From positions 10,168,001 through 10,232,000 of the forward strand of contig NC_060023.1 of NCBI RefSeq assembly GCF_021134715.1: a DNA stretch of 64,000 nt, in the 5' to 3' direction. The stretch is from Daphnia pulex (taxonomy: Eukaryota > Arthropoda > Branchiopoda > Diplostraca > Daphniidae). The notes under the pieces are model-generated. The model did not search any database and had not been told where the DNA came from. It was given only the letters and a program-made list of their open reading frames with translations. The translations under genes were made by a program, and so were the position numbers. This document shows, piece after piece, positions 1 to 18,167 of this stretch (the stretch's first letter is position 1; each line of letters opens with the position of its first letter).

Positions 1-1
1 C

Positions 2-6377
<6,376 letters not shown>

Positions 6378-9300
6378 AAAACGTCCGGAGAAGCCAAGCG
6401 ACAAAAGGGGAAGAAATGAGAAGAAAGAGCAGCAACACTCGACCGTCATCAAGAGGCGAAGCTTACAGCGTTGCGACCTGCCAATTCATTTAATTAGCGA
6501 AAAATTGAAGGATCCCTCCACCTCCCGCCACCCCACACACACCGCCCCCCTCCACACCGCCCTCTTTGAATCTCTTAAAACGAAAGGGTATTTTTTTCAT
6601 TTCATTTCTCTTTTTTAAATTAAAAGCTGAAATTCGCTATGACACATTTTCACACACACACACACGGTGGGTTCAAACAAAAAAAGAAAACAATAAGTTA
6701 AATTTAACACCCACATCGCATTTTTTGACACAATTGTCTCTCGCTGTCGGTCGGGACTCTAATCGCAGTGCAATTTTGGGACTGGACCGACTTGATGGCG
6801 TTTGTCATTTGTTTTTTCTCTCTTTCTCTCTCTGGCCCACCACCCACCTCCCTCCTGAATCTCTGAAATTCTTTTGCAGGTAGACAATAACAAAGAAGTA
6901 AAAAACAAAAAAGAAATGAAGAAACCAGAAAAAAAAATAATCATGACGCCAATCTTTTGAGTGTGTACAGAGGGACGTACTTGCGTTGTTGGTTGTTGTT
7001 TTTATTAATGATCATGTTTTTTTTTGTGTGTGTTTTCTATGGCTTTCGATTAATTTTTCTTTCTTTTTTTTTAAATCACGGAAGAAAATTTGAATCTCCC
7101 GCGCTGTCCCCGAAAAAAAAATTTACCCGATGACCTTAAAAAAAATCCGACTCCCACCGACACCCCACCCACCTTTATAATTTCTCTTTTCATTTGATCA
7201 TTTCAAAAATGCCGGATGTGTTCCCCCTCCCCCAATCAAATGCTTATTTGTCTCCCTCTATCGCTTTCCATGCAAAAATTCTGTCGTGTCTTTTTCTGTC
7301 TCTCTCTTTCTATATCTCTTCTTTCCCCCGACTATTTCTTTCTCCATCATCTCCAATTTCACACAGCGTTTCATCCGACATATTTTGGGAGGGGAGGAAC
7401 TTGGAAGCTCTTTTTTTTTGTCCTTTTTAGAAACAAAACAAAATACGAAATAATCGAACGTAATGTTTTACGCCATGTCAACTGGGGAGGGCGAGAGGAA
7501 AACAGCCAATGTAGAAGGAAAGAAGAAAAACATGTGAAGTATTAAAACAAAAAGATCAAGAGAGAAAAAGAAGAAATCCCGTAGTACAAGTAGCTAAAAA
7601 AAAATTACAAAAAAACGCCGTCTGTTGTCTCGGAGGCATTTATTAAGCAAAAAAAATGTAACAAAAAAAATAAGTTTTTTGATGTATATCAGTGGATTGA
7701 ATCTACCGTTGTTGAATTTTTTCACACACCCGCCCCAACTCTCTCTCTCTCTATCTCTCTCTCTCCATTTCTACCTACTACTATTCTCTTTTGATGATTT
7801 ACCTATGAGGAATTCGTCGCCCTGGGCGTTTCCCACCCATCCTTCCTCTTTTTAATTCATTGCAATTAATTTTCTTAATTCGTCCAGCAATTTACATATG
7901 AATTCTCTTTTTTTTTTGTTCTTTTATAATCCTCCATCCAAAACACCCACCACCCACCTTCTCGTTTACCTTCTTATCTCTCTCTCTTATTTTGCGGAAA
8001 CGTCATGTAGTTATAGAAACGGAACGAAAATAATAAGAGAGAAAATGGCCGAAAATGTCGTCGTACAGCCATTGAAACAAAAAAAGAAAAGAAAAATCAA
8101 ACAAAATCTTGTCGACTGATTATTTGTTCCATTCTCATTTTTTTTTTCTCCTCTTCAAGGGTTGCAGCTGAAAAAATTTAGACTAACTCATATCTCAAAT
8201 CCTCTAAATTTTTCCTAGTGATTCGAAAAATATATGACGTGACTCTCTACCCGAGTCTGGGTAAAGTCGAAGAGATCCAGAAATTATTATTATTATTTTT
8301 TTTTTTAAATTATTATTATTATTTTTTTTCCCCCTTTAATTGGATGCAGCTGCCCCCTCCCAACGCATTTAAATTTTTCTTTTCCTTTTAATTTTCAATG
8401 TTTCTCGTAACCGTTTTGATTCTCTTGTTCCGATCTTCTTTATTCAAACCTGATCTTGACGAACCCTGCCTGGATTATTTTTTAATATTTATCATTTCAT
8501 TTTTCTCTTTTTTAAAAATCCTTCTCTTCTCTCTCAATCGATTTACTTGCTGGTGTAGCTGGGGTACCCTCAAACATATTCTCTCGTCGCTCCAATGGAT
8601 CGATCCCAACCAACAGGAGAAAATCTAAACAAAAAACCAATTCAGAGCCAGAACACATTCGTTTGTTTGCGTAAAACACGTTCAGGAGAAGTAATCAAAT
8701 AAGTATTTACACACACAAACAATAAATAAGTTCAATCAAGTTCATCCAACCCTCCCACCACATTCTATGAGACAGATTTTTAATTTCATTTTTCTCTCTC
8801 TTTTCTAGCTTACAATTCTTTAAATAGGGACAAATAATTCGTTGGGTCGGAATTCTTCTTCCATTTGTTTTTGCCTTTTGAATCCAACGACTTACAACCG
8901 CATACTGATCCAACTGGTGGCAAACGACTGCATCTCCTTGTATAATTAAAATCAATATTAGAGCCCGAGACATTCCAGTCGACAATTCAAGAAAAAAGAA
9001 ATTAGAACTTTCCTCCTTTAGAAATCTCGAATAACTTAAGCAAATATTTAGAGAATGAAAAACCAAAGTCTCCCAACTCATCTCACACATTCACACCGTT
9101 GATTTAGGCAAGACATTGGCGAGAGATGGATCCTTCATATTCATTTCGCAATCAGCAATTTCATGTCCCGCGAAACACACAAAAATTCTAATAGCTTTCC
9201 CCGTTTCATTTCCCAGAGAAAACAAAACTAAACTAAATTTACTGCGTTGCAATAATCGTGTTCATCATCTCTCTCCCCCCCCACCCCACATCATCTTCCC

Positions 9301-10714
9301 GTGTGTGACAAGTGTGTACGGATCGATCATCGACTCAATCGGGAACTTTCTCTCTTTTATTTTGGGTTCTTCCTTCTTCTTCTTCTTCTTCTTCTAGACC
9401 CTCACGTTCCCGACATGTTTCAGCATCTTCTTTCTTTCTCCCTATCGATCGATATCTTTTTATCATTTTTCCTTTATGGCCATTTTTCGTCGGGTCCCGT
9501 TTAGATCTTCCACCAAAAATAAGTAGAGGTCTCCCAAAATCTCAACATTTTCCATTTTTCGATTGTTTGTTTTTCCTAATTTTCGGTTTAATTCCTCTCG
9601 TTTTTTGGGCCCGTGGTTTCTATGGAAGAAGTTAAAAAAAAAAGCTAATTTTAATCAATTTGTGTAAAAGCATAAAAAAGGGTGGGGGAAAGGAGGGAAG
9701 CCTTGTGTAACGTCCATGGTTGTCGAAAATGTCATCAATTGACCCGCAATATGGCTTTTATTTAAAAAAAAAAAAACCTTTTTTTTTTGTTTAAAAGAAA
9801 AATCTTGTTTCCCTTTCTCATACTGTTCTGCCCATTCCCTTGTGTTGATAATCCCTGACCCCCATCTTTATCCTTGTTTACACCCGTACCGTTAATTCAT
9901 TAAGTATTATTATTACGATCAAAAGAAAAAGGAAAAAAAGAAACCCGAAATACACACCGACCTTAAAATTAACAAAATCAGACTACAATTTTGATCCCTT
10001 TACTTTTTCGTAAGAACTTGATGCCTAAATTGAATCGATTCTCAATTCATTCTTATCACAGAATGTCTAATCAAAACAGGGTCGACTATTTGAAAAACGT
10101 CATAGTTGGAAAGGAAACGCCATAGCATAAGTTGTTCGAAAAACAAAATTGAGACTCTGTTCGTCGACTGCATGTTCTATGCATTTGGTAAAAGGACGCA
10201 TAATCTGGCGAGAGAGTGCTACTTGAATTTATATCATGAGAGGTCGACGCACAATGGTACGTACTGTCAGTACGTGCTCGAGTTTGAAAATTGTGAAGAG
10301 AATTTCAAATCATCGCCAGCTGAAGGAAGGCAGGCTTTTTTTTAAAAAAAAAAGACTTTTGATCGCTGCACTGATTATCCAGTTTGTTCGTTGTAAAAGT
10401 GTGTTTCCAGACTCGCCGTCTAGATGGTGTACATTGTTTTGTTGGAGAGGATTTGATTTCCCGCCGAATAGAAATAGTGTGTCGAATAACCGTCGTGTCG
10501 CTGCTGATCTGACAGTTTTGACAGACGTCTCTAGCCAACGCCGCTCCAAGTCAAATACATTGCTGATTGCACAAAGGCATGTTTGCCTTCTTTGTTGTTT
10601 GAAATGTTCGAATAGTTGTCGATGGTCGTCCACGAAGAATCGTGTAAGTTGTCTTAAATTCCAAACGGAAAACTCTGTTTAGATTGTCAATTGTCAACAT
10701 TTTTTGCGTCACAG
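6378..10714. other. Gene-poor CT/poly-T-rich tract, probable ATPase 3' UTR plus intergenic
   Basis: I see no coding region with domain or splice support. The tract is rich in CT microsatellites, poly-T and poly-A runs (for example 6230-6250, 7290-7330, 7740-7765, 9370-9395). AATAAA-type signals occur, for example near 8720. At least the proximal part should be the 3' UTR of the ATPase gene. Open frames here, such as 7194-7545 and 9116-9635, are composition artefacts. The 5' UTR of the next gene probably begins after about 10500. Confidence 0.6.
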
Positions 10715-12423
10715 ATGATGGATTCCGACGATGAAGACGTGTCTGAGAACGACATTCTCGATTGGTACAAGAGTGAAGTAGCTGATATTTGGGACACGGC
10801 TACCGATTCAGCCTTCGCCGATCTCAGTTCCAATTTTACAGATATGTTTAGACAGGTCATGAATGATGTGAAGCAGAGGAGTCAGGCCAGCCAAGTGCCA
10901 AATGGCCATGCCCTTGAAGTCAATGGTCACCCTTCTGCGATGAATGGTGTACATGAACCACAGGCATCTGCAGAGCCTGCCACCAACACTGTTTCTGTCA
11001 GCTCTGACCAGTTGATGGCAATGCTTCAAGATGAAGATGAAGATTGGCTGGAGGATAGCAATAGTCCTTCACATGACGAAGAACCAATGGTTCTCTCCGT
11101 TCAGCTAACAGATCCCCAAAATCCACAAACTGAAGAGGACCAAAAAAACGTGAAGGGAGTCAGTCAGGAGAGTAATCACCTGGCTGACTCCATTTTGCTG
11201 CTGTCTGGAACAGCACTCCAAATCTCCCTGTCAGCATTAAAGTTTTTGTTCTATTTCTTCGTCATACTGATTGCAATTTATACTACTTCTCTCTTCCACA
11301 AGCCATTACAAAAGTGGTTTCTCAAAAATGTTCAAGACTATATTTATCCCTCCATGAGGCTGCTTCGCTTTGCAACACTGCCATTGATTAAATCCTACCC
11401 ATTTCTAACTGGTAAATCATTGTAACATTTTAGAATTTTGAACTTTCTTATCCTTTCATTCTATTTAGACCTACACGAAGAAACTTGCTTAATCTCTAAC
11501 CCGTGGTACGGCTACGGGAAGAGTTCTGCTGACTGTTGGCCTTGCAGTCAAGTAACTGCCGTCGAACAGAGAAATATGTTGGTCGACGAATTCAAATCTG
11601 GTTATTATAATTCTGGCATACCCATCTTGATGAAGGTATAATTTCTTAGTATTCGTGGTGCGCAATGGCAACATATTGACGCTTTCGTAATAGGGCGCTG
11701 GCGTCAAAGTAACGCTGGAAGATATTAAGCAAATCTATGCAAGGAACGGTAAACAACTTCTGCAGGGAATCGGCGGTTTCAAGTCGAATCAATTCTCAAA
11801 TTTAAGCAACTTTTTAGAACAGCCATCGAACCTCTTACAGAAGGACTTTCGAGCATACTGGTACTTGATTTATTTAAATTCGATTTGATTTTTATTGTTT
11901 TGAGCATTCTTTACAAAATAGGAAAATCAATCGTGTTGGTTCTGCTCGACTCTTTCGTCGATTGTATAATCGACCGCCATTTATTCCTTTGGATACCGAA
12001 GTAGCGCTTCATAAGCACTTATTCATCGAAGGAGTGCAATCGCACAATTCTAATAAGATGGTACACAAACAAAACAATCATTTTCTTTCTAATATAAACT
12101 ACAATATGTTTTGTCGTTTAATTTGAAGCCCAGAACAGAATTTGCGAACGTTTGGCTCGCGCAAAGTAGCGGTTCCAGGATTATTCGTTTGATTCCTATC
12201 GTGTCCTGTGCAGCTGTCTGCCCTCAGATGGAAGTTACGTTAAATGCCGGAGATATTTGTAAGGCTTTTAAATTGTGACCATGGCTGTTTTTATTACAAC
12301 TAAAATGTTTTACATTTTTATTTTATAGTGTACTACAACTGGCAGTTTTGGAATCCGATTTCTACTTCGGCAAATCGCTATGAGGATGAAATTAGTATAA
12401 CATATGTCGGTTCATTTTATTAA
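10715..12423 (+). CDS. C6orf89/BRAP-like single-pass membrane protein
   Basis: Exons 10715-11411, 11469-11635, 11694-11860, 11922-12060, 12129-12258 and 12329-12423 give 464 residues. The start is one of two adjacent ATGs (10715 or 10718). The N-terminal half is acidic and low-complexity (MMDSDDEDVSENDILDWYKS). A hydrophobic helix near residue 175 (LKFLFYFFVILIAIYTTSLF) is followed by a lumenal-type domain with DPWW-like SNPWYGYG, a Cys-x2-Cys pair (DCWPCSQ), a tryptophan before the basic RRLYNRPPF block, and a closing RLIPIVSCAAVCPQMEV...AGDILYYNWQFW segment. This order matches vertebrate C6orf89 (bombesin receptor-activated protein), a Golgi/ER type II membrane protein of poorly known function. 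The match is from memory of the family; the N-terminus is longer than in vertebrates. Confidence 0.6.
12416..12421 (-). terminator. Candidate poly(A) signal of TMEM41B overlapping the convergent gene's 3' end
   Basis: AATAAA on the minus strand, about 120 nt after the TMEM41B stop. It overlaps the last codons of the plus-strand C6orf89-like gene (stop 12421-12423), so the two 3' ends probably interdigitate. Confidence 0.45.
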
Positions 12424-12542
12424 TACACAATTCAGAGCCACATTGTTCGGAAATGGAATCCTCTGTCAAGAAACAGAAGCTTGTTGACAAAACTTAAAAT
12501 TACGTCTTAGTATGGTACGAGGAACATTGCGATGGCAATGTT

Positions 12543-13552
12543 TCAGCTAAACTTCTTTTGAAGTCGTTGTTTGAATACCACCGGTAGCATAGAGATGACG
12601 GCGAAAGCCGCAAGAATCAAAATGGAATTGAGGGACACCGTGTCGCTAGAGGAAGTCAATTGATTCAGCGTCGTTCCAGCTTGAATTGCAACAAAGGATG
12701 GAGGTGCGACACCTTGATTGGAAAATAGAAAATTCATTAAATGTTCAATAGTTTCCTCGACAAAAGATATGCAAATTACCGAGAAATGTTCCGAAAAAGA
12801 ACGGACCCATGGGGACACCGATTACCGGAGAAGTTATATTGATAAACCAATTTGGCAAGAAAGGTGTAATTCGTAGAAAGATAATGTAGTTGAGAAGGTT
12901 GTTCCTGTGTTCATTGACCTGATGTTGATGATTAAAAAATTGCTTTAGTCAGATAGCATATAAATGTGGTGAGGCAGTGTTCACCTTCTTGGCCCATGCT
13001 TGGGCTCTCTCTTTGGCAAATCGGTTAACAAGCTTTGTTCCCACCAAGTAAGAGAGTAGGTAACACAAGGTTGCACCAGTGGCAGAGCAGAAACAGACTA
13101 GAGTCAAAGCTAAATAAAAGGGAAACAAATATCCAGACAAAATGGACAAGAAAATTGATCCAGGAATAGCGAATGTCTGCAAACTGGAAAGAGACGATGG
13201 ATTTAAAGAGAGACACAATGCATAATTTTAAAATTGAATCTTACAAAATGTAGGTGATAAAGACTCCACCAAGAACTTCCACAAAGTATTTGTCCTTGAA
13301 ACGAGACAGAACTACACCAAGATGTTTTGCATCCTCAATATCTCTGGGCAACTTCATGTATTGCTTTTCTGATTCTTCTACTTCAGGAAAACAACTGTAT
13401 ACACAAATAAGCGATAGAATCGAAAAAATGAATATAATGACTAGAATTCCGATTGCATTTCGCGTGCTGATACCACCAGCATCACTGGATTTCTTGTTAG
13501 CTTCTTTCGCCGCTTTTTTAGCATTCTTAGTTTTTGCAGATCCGTTTTTCAT
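12543..13552 (-). CDS. TMEM41B: TMEM41B-type ER lipid scramblase (DedA/VTT family)
   Basis: Exons 13245-13552, 12985-13183, 12780-12918 and 12543-12712 (minus) give 271 residues. TMEM41B is an ER scramblase needed for autophagosome and lipid-droplet formation; Drosophila stasimon is the insect relative. Seen: lysine-rich N-terminus, first membrane helix (GILVIIFIFSILSLICVYSC), VTT-domain signature QTFAIPGSIFLSILSGYLFP, the re-entrant region RITPFLPNWFINITSPV, GTFLGVAPPSFVAIQAGTTL, and a last helix followed by basic KQRLQKKFS. The first intron splits a TTT codon within YIFLQTF. Length fits the family (about 290). The stop is only 119 bp from the stop of the convergent upstream gene. Confidence 0.95.
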
Positions 13553-14061
13553 TTCTTTTTTTAATTAAGAAAAGATGATGATAATGACTACTTTTCAATT
13601 GGGAAGATTATAGAAAAACTATTTTATTTTACAATTCAAAATTAAATCAGAGCAAACTATATTTTTTAACTCTTCACTGTTCACACGTCATGATTTAAAT
13701 TGGGGCGTCTTCTGCTAGCCAGCAACCAGAAGCTGATTCGATGCTAAAGGCCAAGCGGCCTATCTATTGATTTCTGATATTTCCAATCCCTTGACATTTT
13801 TTGTTTTTTGTTGATTCCAAATTAAGTTACATACATACACATACATTATTTTTCAATAAATATTAAATCTTATACTTCGTAAAGCATATAATTGCTTAAT
13901 TTCTTTGTGAAAGATTAAATGTCGATTCAAATTTGTTATCGCCACCAGGTGGCGTTCAAGGAATACTAATTTGACCTCCTTACCTACCTTCTTATCCTTG
14001 TGTGTATTTGCTAGAAGTCCAATTAGAAAAATTGTTGTTATCACGACTTGTCTACCGATGA
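13553..14061. promoter_or_regulatory. Shared upstream region of divergent TMEM41B and TNFR-like genes
   Basis: A 509-bp interval between two divergent start codons. It is AT-rich with no clear TATA box at the usual spacing for either gene. It must contain both promoters unless either gene has a distant 5' exon. Confidence 0.5.
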
Positions 14062-14796
14062 ATGATTGACAACATGTCAATATTGTACCCCTTGTGCTCT
14101 ATTAGTGGATTATACCTTCAGTTTCTTTATATTCTTATTTCTTCCATCTTATTTGGTGTACCAGTTATTGCAACAACCACATCTTCACAACTAGTGAAAG
14201 TGGAAGGATCATTGTCAGATTTCTGTGAACAATGGGTGGCTTTCAAAGATCCACAAACTGGGCGCTGTCTCCCCTGCTCACCCTGCCCTGAAGATCATTT
14301 GACTGTGGCTAAATGTGAATTTGATCGTGACACATTATGCAGGCCTCTGACAGATTTAGCCGAGCACATTGAATCTGTTGTTCATAGCAGCAGCAGTGTC
14401 ACACTGACTAAGAAAAACAACACCATAGTCATTGTAGAGCAAAATACGGTGTTTGAACATCTGCTGGGAGGAATAGAGTAATTTACATATATTTTTGTAT
14501 TTGTTTTTACATGTTCCACTTTTATGATTGGTCTTTCTTATATTAACAGATATTCACCTGCCCTGGTGGTCATCTTATCTTTAGTTGTTTTTGGCTGTAT
14601 TTCGTACATCCTAATGCAGTCCTTAAAAAGGTGCAGAAGAAATCAAAAGCAACAACATGGACTTAAAGATCCTCTTCATGAAAGTCTACTGGGCCAAGAG
14701 GAGCAGGATGAAAATGATAAACCTGTTTTGGACATGGACGAGATGCTGGCGCAGCGTTTCGGACGATCATTAGTCACCAACGTTTACGTTCCCTAA
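14062..14796 (+). CDS. TNF-receptor-like (Wengen-like) single-pass membrane protein
   Basis: Exons 14062-14477 and 14550-14796 give 220 residues; a second in-frame ATG at 14074 could be the start. An N-terminal hydrophobic signal is followed by one six-cysteine TNFR module: FCEQW, then GRCLPCSPCPEDH, then AKCEFDRDTLC. The second exon encodes one membrane helix (ALVVILSLVVFGCISYILM), a basic stop-transfer stretch KRCRRNQK and a 55-residue tail ending SLVTNVYVP. A single cysteine-rich module with one helix matches the arthropod TNF receptors Wengen and Grindelwald, which bind the TNF ligand Eiger and signal to JNK. Wengen seems the better fit from the DxxC cysteine spacing, but I cannot separate the two without alignment. 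Confidence 0.6.
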
Positions 14797-15110
14797 CTTT
14801 ACTGGTATTGTCGACTAAATCATCCAAATTATCCATGTTTTGACCATTGTCTATATGACCATTGTTGGCAAATGTACAGCAGTGCCTTCCTGTGATGGGA
14901 TTCAGCCAATATAACCAGATGAATTGATGCACAGTGTTCTTCATGTTAAGTTTTCCAACGTTAAAGCTTAAGATGGAAGAGTAAAATCAGATATCACAAA
15001 AATGTCGATTCTAGCCAAGTGAAATCATTACCAATAATTCATTTGCAAGGTGTTTCCTGGTCTTGATTCTTATGTTGCAGAAGGACATTTTATTGCTATC
15101 TGTCGTTAAT

Positions 15111-15116
15111 AATAAA
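15111..15116 (+). terminator. Poly(A) signal of the TNFR-like gene
   Basis: AATAAA about 315 nt after the stop codon at 14796, the first clear signal downstream on this strand. Confidence 0.5.
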
Positions 15117-15120
15117 TAAT

Positions 15121-15147
15121 GACAGAGATAAACATGTTATCTCTGTC
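15121..15147. repeat. Perfect 11-bp hairpin just after a poly(A) signal
   Basis: GACAGAGATAA and TTATCTCTGTC are exact reverse complements separated by ACATG. The hairpin begins 5 nt after the AATAAA at 15111, so it sits where cleavage of the TNFR-like transcript would occur. Confidence 0.7.
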
Positions 15148-16920
15148 ATTGTTTATCTGCCATCAACCGTAACTCATTTCATTTTTAGGAAAATGGCATC
15201 CAAGGTTACTCCATCCTATTTCGTTTATAGCGATAGGTAAAAGTGCCAATGCAAATAGAGAGGTTGAACCGCAATTGAAAGTCATTCGAAACCATGAAAG
15301 TTCTACCTAAAGATTTATTGCATAATCATTTTCCATCGATTGATCGCTTGAGTGAAATTTTCCCTTTAAAAGATAATGAAGTTTCTTCCAGTTTTTAGAA
15401 TTGCGAAATTGCGACTCTGACAGTGGCACGGTTAGTTTAAATCCACCGTTATCGATGTATACATGTCGATAGTAAATTTTAGAATATTGGGGTCAATATA
15501 TGATGCTGATTACACCACAGCGTGTCACAGCATCAGTGATCCATGGGGGGTCATGTCTGTGGCAAGCGGACGTGATCATTTGTAAGTTTCGATAAAGGGA
15601 TGTCGCAACTGAACCTAACCTAACCTGAACCGAGTCCTAGATTTTGTCGCTTGATATTCTTTCCCGATCGTTTGCAGCAGCTGTTACAGTTATCCCAGCA
15701 ATGACCAGCAAATAACTGCGAGTGTTGCGATACATTTTGGTAACTCGGTGGTGGTGGCCTGTTTTCTCGTATTGCTTCACAGAGTCTCGCAAGTTAGCGG
15801 GTTCTGTTTTTTTTTGCCGTTTTTCTTCAATAGAAAGCTTATATAATGTAGCGCGGTTAAAGTTTCCCCCTCTTTGGCCACATCGTGTACTGTTGGATTC
15901 GCTCATTGCACTTTATTATATGTAAAATTCCTTTCTTTTGCAATTTATCGATTATATTCTTCGTTGATCTTATAATCAAATTTGCTGCCAGTGTTAATGA
16001 GCCGCTATGTGGGAGAGGCTTGACACGCATGATGGTTCTTTGACTTGGCTAGTGAGAAAATTAGTGTTGAAAACTACCACCTTTCACTTTTCTTTTTTCG
16101 TTTCGTATTCTCTAGAGTGTTTAGAAGCGATTTGGTTCTCGATTGCCGAGTCGAGATTGTGGTCTTTAAGCATTAGTACGCTCACTTTTTACCTTTCAAT
16201 TTGAAGGTGGGTCTATTGTATCAAATTGGTAAAAGCGCTCAGGAATCTTTCACACTTAACTGTCAACTGCGATTATTTTCCCTCTTCCCCAAAAATTGTC
16301 ACGCTTTATTAATAGAAAGTCGGTTACTGACATCGCGCGTTTCCTCAATAGAAGGGAAAATTTAACAATTAAATTTGTCGGAATTTTGTCTGAATTGTTC
16401 TCCGTTCCTTCCTTTGTAAGATTTATCACGGCTGGAAATTGTTCAATCTGGCGATGTATGTATAGCTCAAGCGTCTTTATGCCCAGCAGGTTTCAAAGTG
16501 CCATTGGCAGCGTAGAAATTGCTTGTTAATTACGCTGGGACTAAGTGACACACCGGCTGGCTGTCACTTTCTACTGCTACTTTAATGCCGAAGCTGGGCG
16601 CTAAACTTATTGCTCTAGTTCCTCCTCTATTCTGCTAACAATTAGCGTCGAGCATACTATCAAAAATCTGGAAACAGCACTGTTATAGCGGTCTCTTAGT
16701 TGCACGGACTGTAGGTCTCAACTCGCTCGAGGCGTTTACCTTTTATCCAGTCCCGCAGTATTATTGCAATTGAAACCACGCCTCTGCGTTGCACGCTGTT
16801 CTCCTGTAGCCCGTGTCCGAGGAGAGCACTAAAGTCATCGTGTTTCGGCTCCGACACCATCAGTAGTCGCTCGCTGCTCTTCCGTCTCTCACGTTCAATC
16901 ACCACACTCGCGCAGAGATC

Positions 16921-17961
16921 ATGTTTAAGGTAACTAGTCATTCATTTCAATATTTATTGGATGTATTGATCATTGATTCTATTTGATTTGGTTAGACGAT
17001 CGCATTGTTGGTGATCTTCGGATGCGCTTTTGGCGCCCCCACTCCTCGCGTCGAAAAGCGGCATCCAGCGCAATTTAGAAGTGATAATCATAACAAATTA
17101 ACCCCCGGTAATGCCATCAAAGAATTGGAATCTTCGCTAGACAAAATCGACTCGATTTTCAAAAATCCGTTCGGGAAAATTGGTACGTATTTAGGGAATA
17201 GCGTGAGTGTTTTTCACAAAATATTATGTATAACCTTGCGTGTCCAAACAAAAAAAGGCGGAAGCCACGCTCAGGTGATTCCACCTCTGCCGTCAAGGTC
17301 GTAGGAAGGTGTCTTGCGGCTGTTTGTGTTTCGCACAATCGGCCAGCACGATCTTATATTTTTTTTGTATCATTGGAAAATGTTTTTAGATTTCCGCTAA
17401 CTGATTCCAAATTTGATTATCATCAAGGTTCCAACAAGAAATTCGGTTTCCTGGCTGACGATAATACAAAAGATTTTTTTCCTACTACTGATGCCGAAGA
17501 TTTCGAAGCTGCAACTCGTCCGTCGCGTCAAGATTCCCGAGAAGTGCTACGTGTTGCACAGGCCCGTGATCCATTTGTTGGCACAGAGGTATGGTCCACA
17601 CTTTCCAGTCGTTAGTTTTTAACTTTCTTCTTACCAGACGAGGAAAAGTACTGCTCAACCGACATTAAAATGAAATCTTATGGGAATGTTTGTTGACGCA
17701 TATGGTTCAATTACCAGGAGGCTGCGGCGCGTGCCATCGACTCTCCACTGTTCTTCAACACATTCGATCACGCCCACATGGTCACTGGATACGCCGAAAG
17801 ACGTCGCGATCGCCCAATGCTCTTTCGCAGCATCCGGCCAGACTTTCCCTTCTCCGACATTTCTAGGAGGTATGTACTATATAATTAGAAGAACTTCATC
17901 ATTCTTTCTCATAATAATACCTTTGCTTTGTTTAAATAGACGACAACGAGTGAATAACTAA
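16921..17961 (+). CDS. Orphan secreted protein with dibasic sites
   Basis: Exons 16921-16929, 16996-17182, 17428-17588, 17718-17869 and 17940-17961 give 176 residues. The first exon carries only three codons (MFK), a pattern common in arthropod secreted and cuticular genes. A signal peptide (MFKTIALLVIFGCAFGAPTP) precedes a basic RVEKR site that could be a convertase cleavage site. The rest has no cysteines and no repeat. It contains acidic DDNTKDFFPTTDAEDFE and an arginine-rich C-terminal part with YAERRRDRP and SRRRQRVNN. I do not recognise a family; it could be a peptide precursor or a structural secreted protein. In exon 3 an earlier AG at about 17390 would give an immediate stop, so the acceptor at 17427 is chosen. 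Confidence 0.7.
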
Positions 17962-18161
17962 ACACCCTGCAGGTCGGATTTTAAAAAAAAATGGTACACA
18001 GTGGTATTTTCTCTTTATATCTTTTAGTTATATACTTTGATAGAATATATTCAGTGATTGGTACACAATCGAAATTTGATTGAACAAATTAAAACATGTA
18101 TGTAGGCTTGCGAAATGTATTGTCCAAGCTGTAAGAAAGTATATATCGTTGTGCCCACTCA

Positions 18162-18167
18162 AATAAA
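18162..18167 (+). terminator. Poly(A) signal of the orphan secreted-protein gene
   Basis: AATAAA about 200 nt downstream of the stop at 17961, in a short AT-rich 3' UTR. Confidence 0.55.

Larger units (their letters stand above)
14797..16920. other. Intergenic: 3' UTR of TNFR-like gene and upstream region of secreted-protein gene
   Basis: No convincing coding region. Besides the poly(A) signal and hairpin it holds a short CCTAACCTAACCT run near 15615. Near 16859 a TCAGT initiator-like site lies about 60 nt before the ATG of the next gene, without a clear TATA box. Confidence 0.5.

Noticed and set aside
7194-9635. Several Ser/Leu/Phe-rich open frames after the ATPase gene
   Set aside because: They follow CT and TTC microsatellites; no initiation context, splice sites or domain motifs.
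15637-15925. Overlapping open frames on both strands near 15.7-15.9 kb
   Set aside because: No signal, motif or splice evidence; neither strand preferred.
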